Source: Sulfurovum sp. (lineage in GTDB: Bacteria > Campylobacterota > Campylobacteria > Campylobacterales > Sulfurovaceae). From it: DNA of 7,114 nucleotides. The notes beneath the pieces were generated by a model that was not told the origin of the DNA, did not search any database, and saw only the letters and a list, made by a program, of their open reading frames with translations. The first letter of the stretch is position 1, and the number at the start of each line of letters is the position of its first letter. Shown here in pieces: positions 1-5,787 of this stretch. The stretch spans positions 1 through 7,114 of the forward strand of contig WGDG01000291.1 of assembly GCA_015493425.1 (NCBI GenBank). Reading direction: 5' to 3'. The position numbers were made by a program, and so were the translations under genes.

Positions 1-20
1 GGGAGGGAATATAAAAAATG

Positions 21-49
21 GAATCTTTAGTCAATCTAACTAAAGTTTC
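21..49. repeat. Inverted repeat upstream of the htpG promoter (possible operator)
   Basis: Arms at 21-30 and 40-49 pair at 9 of 10 positions (core CTTTAG / CTAAAG) around a 9-base spacer. It lies just upstream of the -35 box of htpG. Arms of about 9-10 bases separated by 9 bases recall the geometry of the CIRCE operator of HrcA, but the bases are not those of CIRCE (TTAGCACTC). It may be a regulator site or the remains of a terminator of an upstream gene; no strong T run follows it on the + strand. Confidence 0.4.
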
Positions 50-61
50 TTACAAAAAAAC

Positions 62-90
62 TTGAAATATTTCTGAAAATATACTATAAT
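62..90 (+). promoter_or_regulatory. sigma70-type promoter of htpG
   Basis: TTGAAA at 62-67 and TATAAT at 85-90 are separated by exactly 17 bases, a near-consensus housekeeping promoter. Transcription would start near 96-98, giving a leader of about 30 bases. AGGAGAA at 114-120 is a strong ribosome binding site five bases before the htpG ATG. I see no CIRCE or HspR (HAIR) consensus in the 125 bases available, so htpG appears to be transcribed at least in part by the vegetative sigma factor. Confidence 0.8.
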
Positions 91-125
91 CCCATAAAAT
101 TTAATATGATGATAGGAGAAACGGT

Positions 126-1988
126 ATGGCAAAACATCAGTTTCAAACAGAAATAGGGCAACTGCTCAAACTTATGACACACTCTTTGTATTCAAACAAA
201 GAGATCTTTTTGAGAGAACTTATCTCCAATGCAAGTGACGCAATCGACAAATTCAACTATCTGCATTTGATAGATGACAAATTCAAAGAAGAAGAATGGT
301 CTGGCAAGATCAATGTCAAGATTGACAAAGATGACAACTCTCTGACCATCGGTGACAACGGTATCGGTATGAATGAAGAGGATTTGATGGAGAATCTCGG
401 AACCATCGCCAAGTCCGGAACCAAGGCCTTTATGGAACAGATGACCGGAGATGCGAAAAAAGACAGTAATCTCATCGGTCAGTTCGGTGTCGGTTTCTAT
501 TCGGTATTTATGGTGGCAGATCATGTTGACGTTATTACCAAAAAAGCAGGTGAGGAACAGGCATATAAATTTTCGACAGACGGTACCGGAGAATATGAAA
601 TAACGCCGGTTACCAAAGAAGAACACGGAACGGTCATTTACATCAAACTCAAAGAGGATGAAAAAGAATTCCTTGACAAGTGGCGTGTGGAAGAAGTGAT
701 CAAAAAATACTCCAATCACATTGCCTACCCAATCATGCTCAATTATGAAGATGTTGAGTTCGAGGGTGAAGGGGATGACAAAAAAGAGAAAAAGGTATGG
801 AAAAGCGAGCAGGTCAATGCTGCAACGGCACTGTGGACACTGCCAAAGAGTGAGTTGACCAAAGAGGACTACATTGAGTTCTACAAGACCATCGCGCACG
901 ACAGCGAAGAGCCTCTGACCTATATTCACAACAAGGTCGAGGGGGCAACGGAGTTTACGACACTCTTTTACATTCCAAGAACCGCACCGATGGATCTTTA
1001 CCGTGCCGACTACCAGCCGGGGGTCAAGCTTTATGTCAAGCGTGTCTTCATTACCGATGATGACAAAGAGCTGCTGCCGCCATATTTGAGATTTGTACGC
1101 GGTATTATCGACTCTGAAGATCTGCCGCTGAATGTAAGCCGTGAGATTCTGCAGGAGAACCGCATTCTGGCGAACATCAAACAACACTCAGTCAAGAAGA
1201 TCCTTGAAGCGATCAAGAAGCTTGAAGGCGAAGATTTCGACCGTTTTGTATCTCAGTATAACCGTGTGATCAAAGAAGGGATCTATACTGACTTTACCAA
1301 CAAAGAGACGCTGCTTGAAATTGTACGCTATAAGAGTTCAAGCCAAGAGGGCATGGTGTCGTTTGATGACTATATTTCCAGAGCGGACAGTGAAAAGAAA
1401 GAGATATACTACATCATCGGAGAAGATGAGAAGGTATTGAGAAATTCACCGCTGCTTGAAGCATACAAGAAAGCCAATATTGAAGTGCTTATTATGGATG
1501 ACTATGAGGTTGACAGCATCGTTACACCGATGATCGGTGAGTATAAAGGCTGGACACTCAAAGATATTACGACCATCGAAGCACCTGATTCAAAAACTGA
1601 AGAAGAGAAAAAAGAGATTGAAGAGGAGTTCAAGCCTCTGGTAGAGAAGCTCAAAGAGACACTTGGAGATGAGATTAAAGAGGTGAAGATCTCTACGCGA
1701 CTGACCGAGAGTCCGTCCTGCGTCATCAAAGACAGCTCAGACCCGATGGCGGGTATGGCGGCGATGTTCGCACAGATGGGACAGGAGATGCCGGAAATTC
1801 CGCTGATTCTTGAGATAAACCCTGATCATGAGATGGTTAAAAAGCTTGAAAAAGTGGAAGACAAAACCCTCTTTGAAGATATGGCACATGTGCTGCTCGA
1901 TACAGCCAAACTCTCTGAAGGACTCGAGCCAAAAGACAAAACAGCATTTGCGCACCGCATTGCGAAACTTGCAGCAAAAGCACTTTAA
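126..1988 (+). CDS. htpG: HtpG, Hsp90-family ATP-dependent molecular chaperone
   Basis: This is the cytosolic bacterial Hsp90, a homodimeric chaperone that remodels client proteins through ATP-driven opening and closing, usually with DnaK. The 620 residues match the usual length (~620-630). The N-terminal GHKL ATPase domain (about 1-215) shows the catalytic E31 and N35/D38 in LISNASDA, the DNGIGM loop at 77-82, LGTIAKSG and the lid/glycine motif IGQFGVGFYS. The middle domain carries the conserved RGIIDSEDLPLNVSRE stretch from about residue 325, with the arginine that contacts the ATP gamma phosphate. The C-terminal dimerisation domain includes a methionine-rich amphipathic segment (MAGMAAMFAQMGQEM). 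The charged linker is short, as in bacteria. The ATG at 126 has AGGAGAA five bases upstream and its own promoter, and the reading frame is intact. The gene appears monocistronic, with a hairpin after its stop and a separate promoter for the next gene. Confidence 0.98.
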   Translation: MAKHQFQTEIGQLLKLMTHSLYSNKEIFLRELISNASDAIDKFNYLHLIDDKFKEEEWSGKINVKIDKDDNSLTIGDNGIGMNEEDLMENLGTIAKSGTKAFMEQMTGDAKKDSNLIGQFGVGFYSVFMVADHVDVITKKAGEEQAYKFSTDGTGEYEITPVTKEEHGTVIYIKLKEDEKEFLDKWRVEEVIKKYSNHIAYPIMLNYEDVEFEGEGDDKKEKKVWKSEQVNAATALWTLPKSELTKEDYIEFYKTIAHDSEEPLTYIHNKVEGATEFTTLFYIPRTAPMDLYRADYQPGVKLYVKRVFITDDDKELLPPYLRFVRGIIDSEDLPLNVSREILQENRILANIKQHSVKKILEAIKKLEGEDFDRFVSQYNRVIKEGIYTDFTNKETLLEIVRYKSSSQEGMVSFDDYISRADSEKKEIYYIIGEDEKVLRNSPLLEAYKKANIEVLIMDDYEVDSIVTPMIGEYKGWTLKDITTIEAPDSKTEEEKKEIEEEFKPLVEKLKETLGDEIKEVKISTRLTESPSCVIKDSSDPMAGMAAMFAQMGQEMPEIPLILEINPDHEMVKKLEKVEDKTLFEDMAHVLLDTAKLSEGLEPKDKTAFAHRIAKLAAKAL

Positions 1989-2000
1989 GTTCTTTCTTCC

Positions 2001-2025
2001 CGGGGCAATATGCCCCGTTCACTTT
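2001..2025 (+). terminator. Probable intrinsic terminator of htpG
   Basis: CGGGGCA at 2001-2007 pairs perfectly with TGCCCCG at 2011-2017 around a three-base loop, and a T-rich but interrupted tail (TTCACTTTAT) follows. It lies 12 bases after the htpG stop. The stem is strong and the tail is mediocre, so termination may be partial. Confidence 0.65.
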
Positions 2026-2029
2026 ATGG

Positions 2030-2059
2030 TATAATTCCTCTTTATTTTTAACCACAGGA
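2030..2059 (+). promoter_or_regulatory. Promoter -10 box and ribosome binding site of the CDF-hemD unit
   Basis: A perfect TATAAT lies at 2030-2035. No -35 box is visible, as is common in Campylobacterota. Transcription would start near 2042, leaving a leader of about 25 bases. AGGA at 2056-2059 is seven bases before the TTG codon at 2067, which favours that codon over the ATG at 2082. Confidence 0.6.
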
Positions 2060-2066
2060 TACACTT

Positions 2067-3011
2067 TTGAACAATAAACCCATGTCGTCGCAGAAAAAAG
2101 CGACAGTTGTTTCCACATCGGTTGCTACGCTGCTTGTATTTGTCAAACTGATTATCGGGATAGCAAGCGGTTCGGTAGCAGTATTGGCGTCGGCCATTGA
2201 TTCTCTGCTGGATATGGCAGTTTCCATCTTTAACTTCTTTGCGATCAAAAAGGCGGAAGAGGACCCTGACGAAAACTACCATTATGGGAAGGGAAAGATC
2301 CAGGCGATCGCAGGGGTGATCGAAGGTACCGTTATTACGATGTCGGGGCTCTATATCATTTATGTCGCTGTTGAAAAGCTGCACAAAGGGAGTACGACCT
2401 CTCTGCTTGGTGCATCTATTGTGGCCATGCTTATCTCTATCGTTGTCACATACTTTCTGGTGCGTTACCTGCTGAGAATTGCCGAAGAGACAGACAATAT
2501 CGTTATTAAAGCGGATGCACTCCACTACAAGACAGACCTGCTCAGTAACGGGGCAGTCCTCGTTGCGCTCGGTTTGGTCTACATGACAGGTATCGATGCC
2601 ATCGATGCGGTATTTGGTATGGGTATCGGTGCCTATATCATCTATTCAGCCTATGAGATTATAGTTGAAGGTGTGGAAATACTGCTTGACAAGGCACTCG
2701 ATGGGGAAATTGTGGCGAAGATCGGTGAAATTATTGCCAATCATCCAAAGGTAACCAGTTACCACTGGCTCAAAACCAGAACGGACGGTACAACCAATTT
2801 TGTAGAATTTCACATGGTACTCAAACCGGATATGACACTGCTTGAAGCACACCGTATTGCTGATGATATAGAATTGAAAATTATGGCGCTTGATCCCAAC
2901 AAACGCTGGGTGATCAGTCCGCATTTTGATCCGTATGACGATTCGGAAATGAACGAAGCAATGCTGCATGGCAAAGCGTTGGATCTTTTAAAGAAAAACC
3001 TCGATTCGTAA
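2067..3011 (+). CDS. Cation diffusion facilitator (FieF/YiiP-like divalent metal efflux protein)
   Basis: This inner-membrane transporter of the CDF family is expected to export divalent metals (Zn, Fe, Mn or similar) in exchange for protons as a homodimer. The 314 residues comprise about six membrane helices (residues ~12-210) and a cytoplasmic metal-binding domain (~215-290). The transport site is complete: D45 and D49 in SAIDSLLD, and H153 and D157 in ADALHYKTD, falling at the same residue numbers as in E. coli FieF when the TTG start is used. The C-terminal domain keeps FVEFHM and SPHFDP, matching the cytoplasmic metal ligands of FieF. The loop after helix 2 reads HYGKGK, so residue 75, a histidine in FieF's second site, is a lysine here, while D68 is kept. 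TTG is chosen as start because of AGGA seven bases upstream; ATG 2082 would lose five residues. The stop overlaps the hemD start (TAATG). The metal specificity cannot be read from sequence, although pairing with a haem gene makes iron worth considering. Confidence 0.93.
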   Translation: MNNKPMSSQKKATVVSTSVATLLVFVKLIIGIASGSVAVLASAIDSLLDMAVSIFNFFAIKKAEEDPDENYHYGKGKIQAIAGVIEGTVITMSGLYIIYVAVEKLHKGSTTSLLGASIVAMLISIVVTYFLVRYLLRIAEETDNIVIKADALHYKTDLLSNGAVLVALGLVYMTGIDAIDAVFGMGIGAYIIYSAYEIIVEGVEILLDKALDGEIVAKIGEIIANHPKVTSYHWLKTRTDGTTNFVEFHMVLKPDMTLLEAHRIADDIELKIMALDPNKRWVISPHFDPYDDSEMNEAMLHGKALDLLKKNLDS

Positions 3012-3664
3012 TGGCAAAAATATACCTGCTTTCACCCACACCGAGAGAAGGAACGGAATCGCTTCCCATGATTGCGTTTTCATTGACGGCAACGTCTATA
3101 GACTTTGAAGAAAGCGATACATTGATGTTTACTTCCAAGCAGGCGGTAAAAAGTGCTGAAGCAATCGATCCTTCCTGGAAGCACTATCCTTCCGTTGCGA
3201 TCGGCGGGGCGACCAAAAAGCAGATTGAGGCACTGGGAGGGAAGGTACTATATCATCCTGATGCCTTTTACGGAAAATCGTTGACAGAGGATATTATCCG
3301 GTGTTTTGCAGAAAGAAAACTGCTCTACCTGCGTCCCAAGGAAGTCTCTTTTGATTCAAAAGCCTATTTGCAGGAAGCAGGCATCATGTTGCGTGAACAG
3401 GTGATTTATGAAACTTCCTGCCGTGTGTATGAAAAAGAGAGAAAACCGGAAGCGGGAAGTATTATTATTTTTACGTCACCCTCGACAATCCACTGCTTTT
3501 TGAAAAATTTTGGGTGGGATCCAACCTATAAAGCTGTTGTCATTGGTGAAGCGACCAGAGCACATCTGCCTTTGGATGCTACACTTTTTGTGGCTGAAAA
3601 ACCGTTAATTGACGCCTGTGTGGAAAAAGCAAAGGAAGTTTTAATCACTTCTAACTCCAAATAG
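3011..3664 (+). CDS. hemD: Uroporphyrinogen-III synthase
   Basis: HemD closes and inverts ring D of hydroxymethylbilane to give uroporphyrinogen III, the branch point to haem, sirohaem and cobalamin, in the cytosol. The family is poorly conserved, and the call rests on its two-lobed pattern. The first lobe has FTSKQAV (40-46) and a VAIGGAT turn (62-68). A linker then leads to the LYLRPKE and VIYET (131-135) strands. The second lobe has IIFTSPSTI (152-160) and VVIGEATRAHL (176-186). The length of 217 residues is slightly short of the typical ~240-250 but agrees with compact campylobacterotal versions. The ATG overlaps the stop of the upstream CDF transporter in TAATG with no clear ribosome binding site, so translation is probably coupled. 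Its stop is directly followed by a new promoter. Confidence 0.88.
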   Translation: MAKIYLLSPTPREGTESLPMIAFSLTATSIDFEESDTLMFTSKQAVKSAEAIDPSWKHYPSVAIGGATKKQIEALGGKVLYHPDAFYGKSLTEDIIRCFAERKLLYLRPKEVSFDSKAYLQEAGIMLREQVIYETSCRVYEKERKPEAGSIIIFTSPSTIHCFLKNFGWDPTYKAVVIGEATRAHLPLDATLFVAEKPLIDACVEKAKEVLITSNSK

Positions 3665-3666
3665 GC

Positions 3667-3672
3667 TATAAT
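3667..3672 (+). promoter_or_regulatory. -10 box of the candidate 6S RNA promoter
   Basis: A perfect TATAAT begins three bases after the hemD stop codon. No -35 box is recognisable. The predicted start (~3679) falls at the first base of the rod-shaped structure that follows (3680-3865), so promoter and RNA fold support each other. Confidence 0.6.
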
Positions 3673-3678
3673 CTTCCT

Positions 3679-3866
3679 ACCTGGATGGTTCGACCACTGT
3701 AATATGGGGTCCAACATTTAGTATTGGCGGGACATGTAGCGAGCGCTGTGTGTGGGCACTTCCGTTTGAGTCTGGAAACGGACGAGGAACTGCCCCCTAA
3801 GGCGCTCCTCTCTCCTGCACCGTTGGCTTTTTAGGGCCGACTGATATACAGAACGGCCATCCGGGC
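3679..3866 (+). ncRNA. ssrS: Candidate 6S RNA (rod-shaped ~186-nt RNA upstream of purD)
   Basis: By eye this segment folds back on itself along its whole length. The closing stem is 3680-3688 with 3857-3865 (nine pairs, one G.U). Next come 3697-3701 with 3847-3851, extendable by 3703-3705 with 3844-3846 if A3702 is bulged. The middle is mostly open (about 3706-3726 and 3819-3843), with an optional CCAAC/GTTGG pairing. Beyond it lie 3727-3732 with 3813-3818 (one G.U), 3741-3746 with 3802-3807, 3754-3758 with 3791-3795, and a 7-bp apical hairpin 3761-3767 with 3776-3782. A ~185-nt rod with closing stem, central bubble and long terminal arm is the architecture of 6S RNA, which binds housekeeping RNA polymerase as an open-promoter mimic. 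A position next to a purine gene fits the known tendency of 6S genes. Primary sequence is not diagnostic, and the ends are inferred from the promoter and the closing stem. The alternative is a structured purD leader. Confidence 0.6.
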
Positions 3867-3982
3867 CTCATTAGTCATTGTCATTGCACGCATGAGCTTC
3901 CGAAAAAATTACGACGTACTTGGTGTACGCCTTTAATTTTTTCGAAAACTCCTACGTACAAGCACAACGACTACTGAGCCGG
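3861..3982. repeat. Long imperfect inverted repeat (~120 nt), possible MITE-like element or - strand hairpin RNA
   Basis: The two halves pair along nearly the whole length. From 3867/3978 inward there are 41 Watson-Crick pairs, including a perfect 11-bp core (3901-3911 with 3934-3944) and an inner CGTAC/GTACG stem (3915-3919 with 3925-3929). CCGG/CCGG (3861-3864 with 3979-3982) could add an outer clamp but competes with the closing stem of the RNA candidate to the left. The nine mismatches are single or adjacent, and five of them (3877/3968, 3887/3958, 3891/3954, 3897/3948, 3900/3945) are A.C on this strand, hence G.U on the complementary strand. No transposase gene or obvious target duplication is seen. 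It may be a dispersed palindromic element, a terminator region, or a - strand RNA. Confidence 0.75.
3901..3944. terminator. Possible bidirectional terminator within the inverted repeat
   Basis: The 11-bp core stem has an A6 tract on its left arm and a T6 tract on its right arm around a small inner hairpin. This is an arrangement that can terminate transcription in either direction. It would end the candidate 6S transcript about 80 bases beyond its closing stem. The inner GC content is low, so this is tentative. Confidence 0.35.
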
Positions 3983-3993
3983 TATTAATACCG
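3980..3993. promoter_or_regulatory. Perfect 14-bp palindrome upstream of purD
   Basis: CGGTATTAATACCG is an uninterrupted palindrome at the right foot of the long inverted repeat, 64 bases before purD. It could be a site for a dimeric regulator. It also contains TATTAA on the - strand (3990-3985), placed so that a - strand transcript would begin near 3978, the foot of the hairpin. No match to a known operator is recognised. Confidence 0.4.
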
Positions 3994-4028
3994 TTGAACT
4001 GTAAAACTACTGAAAAATCTCAAAAAAA

Positions 4029-4050
4029 TATTATCTACTAAATGGGAGAA
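4029..4050 (+). promoter_or_regulatory. Probable purD promoter -10 box and ribosome binding site
   Basis: TATTAT at 4029-4034 follows an A-rich stretch and would start transcription near 4041. GGGAGAA at 4044-4050 is a good ribosome binding site seven bases before the purD ATG, but a start at 4041 leaves almost no leader. Read-through from the promoter at 3667 is an alternative source of purD mRNA. Confidence 0.4.
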
Positions 4051-4057
4051 TCACAAT

Positions 4058-5335
4058 ATGAATGTACTGATCATAGGCAGCGGGGGAAGAGAGTACTCCA
4101 TCGGACGCGTACTCAAACAGGACAATAATGTAGAGAAGATCTACTTCTCTCCGGGTAACGGTGCTACCGATGAACTTGGAGAAAACCTTTCTATTACCGA
4201 CTTTAACGCATTGGCGGATTTCGTTGAGGAAAACGGCGTTGATTTGACCATTGTCGGCCCTGAAGCACCGCTGGTTGAAGGAATTGTCGATGTTTTCAAG
4301 GCAAGAGGACTGACTATTTTCGGCCCTACTGCCAAGGCTGCCCAGCTTGAAGGCTCCAAGATTTTTATGAAGAACTTCCTTGCGCGGCATAATGTGCCTA
4401 CGGCTCGTTATATCGAAACCAGTTCTATTGAAGAAGCATACCGCTTCATTGAAACACTGGAGGTGCCTATTGTTGTCAAGGCTGACGGTTTGTGCGGTGG
4501 TAAAGGGGTTATCATCGCTCAGAGTCATGAAGAGGCAAAAAAAACGGCAGGTGAGATGCTCAGCGGCAATGCTTTTGGAGAAGCGGGTACAGCGATTGTC
4601 ATTGAAGAATTCCTTGACGGGTATGAGCTTTCTGTCTTTGCGGTATGTGACGGGAAAGATTATGTTGTATTGCCTGCGGCACAGGATCACAAGCGTCTGC
4701 TTGACAATGATGAAGGGCCAAATACCGGAGGGATGGGTGCCTACGCTCCAACCCCGCTGGTAAACGATGAAATTTACCGCAAGCTTGACGAACGTGTCAT
4801 CAAGCCTACGCTTAAAGGGATGGAAGAAGAGGGGATGCCGTTTACAGGTGTGCTCTTCATTGGTGTAATGGTAGTCAAGGGTGAGCCTGTCATTCTTGAA
4901 TACAATGTACGTTTTGGTGATCCTGAGTGTGAAGAGTTGATGCCACTGCTTAAATCACCGGCGAGTGATCTCTTCTATAAAGCAGCAACGGGAAATCTGA
5001 AAAATGCTGTTATTGAATTTCATGACAAATATGCTGTCGGTGTGGTGATGGCAAGCAAAGATTACCCTTACAAGAGTTCTGCACCGGCAGAGATCATTAT
5101 TGACGAGATTCACCATGAGGAGCTCAAAGAGAATGCACACATATCTTTTGCCGGTGTCAGCCGCGGGGAAGACGGCAAACTTTACGCTACAGGCGGACGT
5201 GTGCTGGTGTGTGTGGGACTTGGTGCCAGCATTAAAGAAGCGAGAGACCGTGCCTATATGCTGGTTGGCCAGGTACATTTTGCCGGCAAGCAGTGCCGTA
5301 CCGATATTGCCTATCAGGCATTGCAGGAGGCGTAA
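4058..5335 (+). CDS. purD: Phosphoribosylamine-glycine ligase (GAR synthetase)
   Basis: PurD joins glycine to 5-phosphoribosylamine using ATP, the second step of de novo purine synthesis, in the cytosol. The 425 residues match the family length. The N-terminal Rossmann-like domain starts with LIIGSGGREYS (4-14); most PurD proteins have REHA here. The ATP-grasp core shows KADGLCGGKG (141-150, the flexible ATP loop), EEFLDGYELSVFA, the DEGPNTGGMG loop (218-227) and the metal-binding EYNVRFGDPE (281-290). The C-terminal part includes VMASKDYP and the ATGGRVL turn. The ATG at 4058 has GGGAGAA seven bases upstream. Its stop overlaps the start of the next gene (TAATG), so purD is the first gene of a coupled purD-RDD-lptD unit. 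No frameshift or missing catalytic motif is seen. Confidence 0.97.
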   Translation: MNVLIIGSGGREYSIGRVLKQDNNVEKIYFSPGNGATDELGENLSITDFNALADFVEENGVDLTIVGPEAPLVEGIVDVFKARGLTIFGPTAKAAQLEGSKIFMKNFLARHNVPTARYIETSSIEEAYRFIETLEVPIVVKADGLCGGKGVIIAQSHEEAKKTAGEMLSGNAFGEAGTAIVIEEFLDGYELSVFAVCDGKDYVVLPAAQDHKRLLDNDEGPNTGGMGAYAPTPLVNDEIYRKLDERVIKPTLKGMEEEGMPFTGVLFIGVMVVKGEPVILEYNVRFGDPECEELMPLLKSPASDLFYKAATGNLKNAVIEFHDKYAVGVVMASKDYPYKSSAPAEIIIDEIHHEELKENAHISFAGVSRGEDGKLYATGGRVLVCVGLGASIKEARDRAYMLVGQVHFAGKQCRTDIAYQALQEA

Positions 5336-5787
5336 TGGAGGCCACTTCGCTGCCGATCGCCTCTAACGGAAAGCGTGTCTGGTCATTCATAATAGACGAT
5401 ATGGTGGTCAATTTTTTCCTCATGATCATTTTCTCTTCACAGATCAATGCACTGATGGCAGGCATTACAACTGTTGATGAAACGGCTATTATGACGATCA
5501 ATGCTTTTATTATGGACAATATTGCAGTGGTATTTGCCGTAAAAGTACTCTACCATACTGTGCTAATCTGGCAGAGTGGACAAACACTTGGGAAATATGT
5601 CATGAAGATCAAGGCAGTCGATATGAATACTGGCAATCTATTGCGTTTTCAACAGGCTCTCTGGCGTGCATCTGTGCGTTTGGTCAGTGAAATGTTTTTC
5701 TATCTCGGCTTTGTATTGGCCTTTTTTTCTCCACTGCACCAGACACTGCATGATAAACTCTCCAACTGTGTCGTGATCGATGTCTAA
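5335..5787 (+). CDS. RDD-family small membrane protein
   Basis: The 150-residue integral membrane protein has the RDD signature: R14 and D21/D22 in GKRVWSFIIDD at the start of helix 1, then QTLGKYVMKIKAVD (83-96), then HQTLHDKLSNCVVI (135-148) at the end. Three hydrophobic segments are visible, about 15-35, 62-80 and 114-134. The family's biochemical role is unknown in most bacteria; some members are proposed to be ion or metabolite transporters. I chose the ATG at 5335 because it overlaps the purD stop (TAATG) and has AGGAGG four bases upstream. An in-frame ATG at 5293 lies inside purD and would add 14 non-family residues. Its own stop overlaps the lptD start by eight bases, so it is translated between purD and lptD. 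A part in envelope assembly is possible from context only. Confidence 0.88.
   Translation: MEATSLPIASNGKRVWSFIIDDMVVNFFLMIIFSSQINALMAGITTVDETAIMTINAFIMDNIAVVFAVKVLYHTVLIWQSGQTLGKYVMKIKAVDMNTGNLLRFQQALWRASVRLVSEMFFYLGFVLAFFSPLHQTLHDKLSNCVVIDV

Noticed and set aside
18..65. Tiny ORF (15 codons, ATG at 18, GGAGGG upstream) ending in the htpG -35 box
   Set aside because: It is too short to support, lies upstream of the htpG transcript start, and shows only a vague likeness to the first residues of ABC-transporter ATPases. More upstream sequence would be required to judge it.
192..1187. 331-codon open frame on the - strand inside htpG
   Set aside because: It lies wholly antisense to a certain htpG, has low-complexity phenylalanine-rich composition, and shows no family motif or ribosome binding site. 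It is a shadow of biased codon use.
2019..2525. 168-codon open frame on the - strand across the CDF gene
   Set aside because: It is antisense to a well-supported transporter gene and shows no recognisable domain; the composition is that of a reverse-frame shadow.
3875..3886. TCATTG repeated twice in tandem
   Set aside because: Two copies of a 6-mer inside a larger inverted repeat are explained by that structure and too short to be a separate repeat array.
3665..3980. tmRNA, SRP RNA or RNase P RNA in the hemD-purD gap
   Set aside because: I found no tRNA-like ends with CCA or tag-peptide frame (tmRNA), no GGTCAGG...GGAAGGAAGCAGCC tetraloop region (SRP RNA), and no GAGGAAAGTC core (RNase P). 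GAGGAACTGC at 3784 only superficially resembles the last.
4031..4690. 219-codon open frame on the - strand covering the start of purD
   Set aside because: It overlaps the purD ribosome binding site and coding region, and no motif is recognisable.
5293..5334. Upstream ATG start for the RDD protein at 5293
   Set aside because: It would overlap purD by 43 bases and add residues not typical of the family. ATG 5335 has AGGAGG correctly spaced and a TAATG junction.
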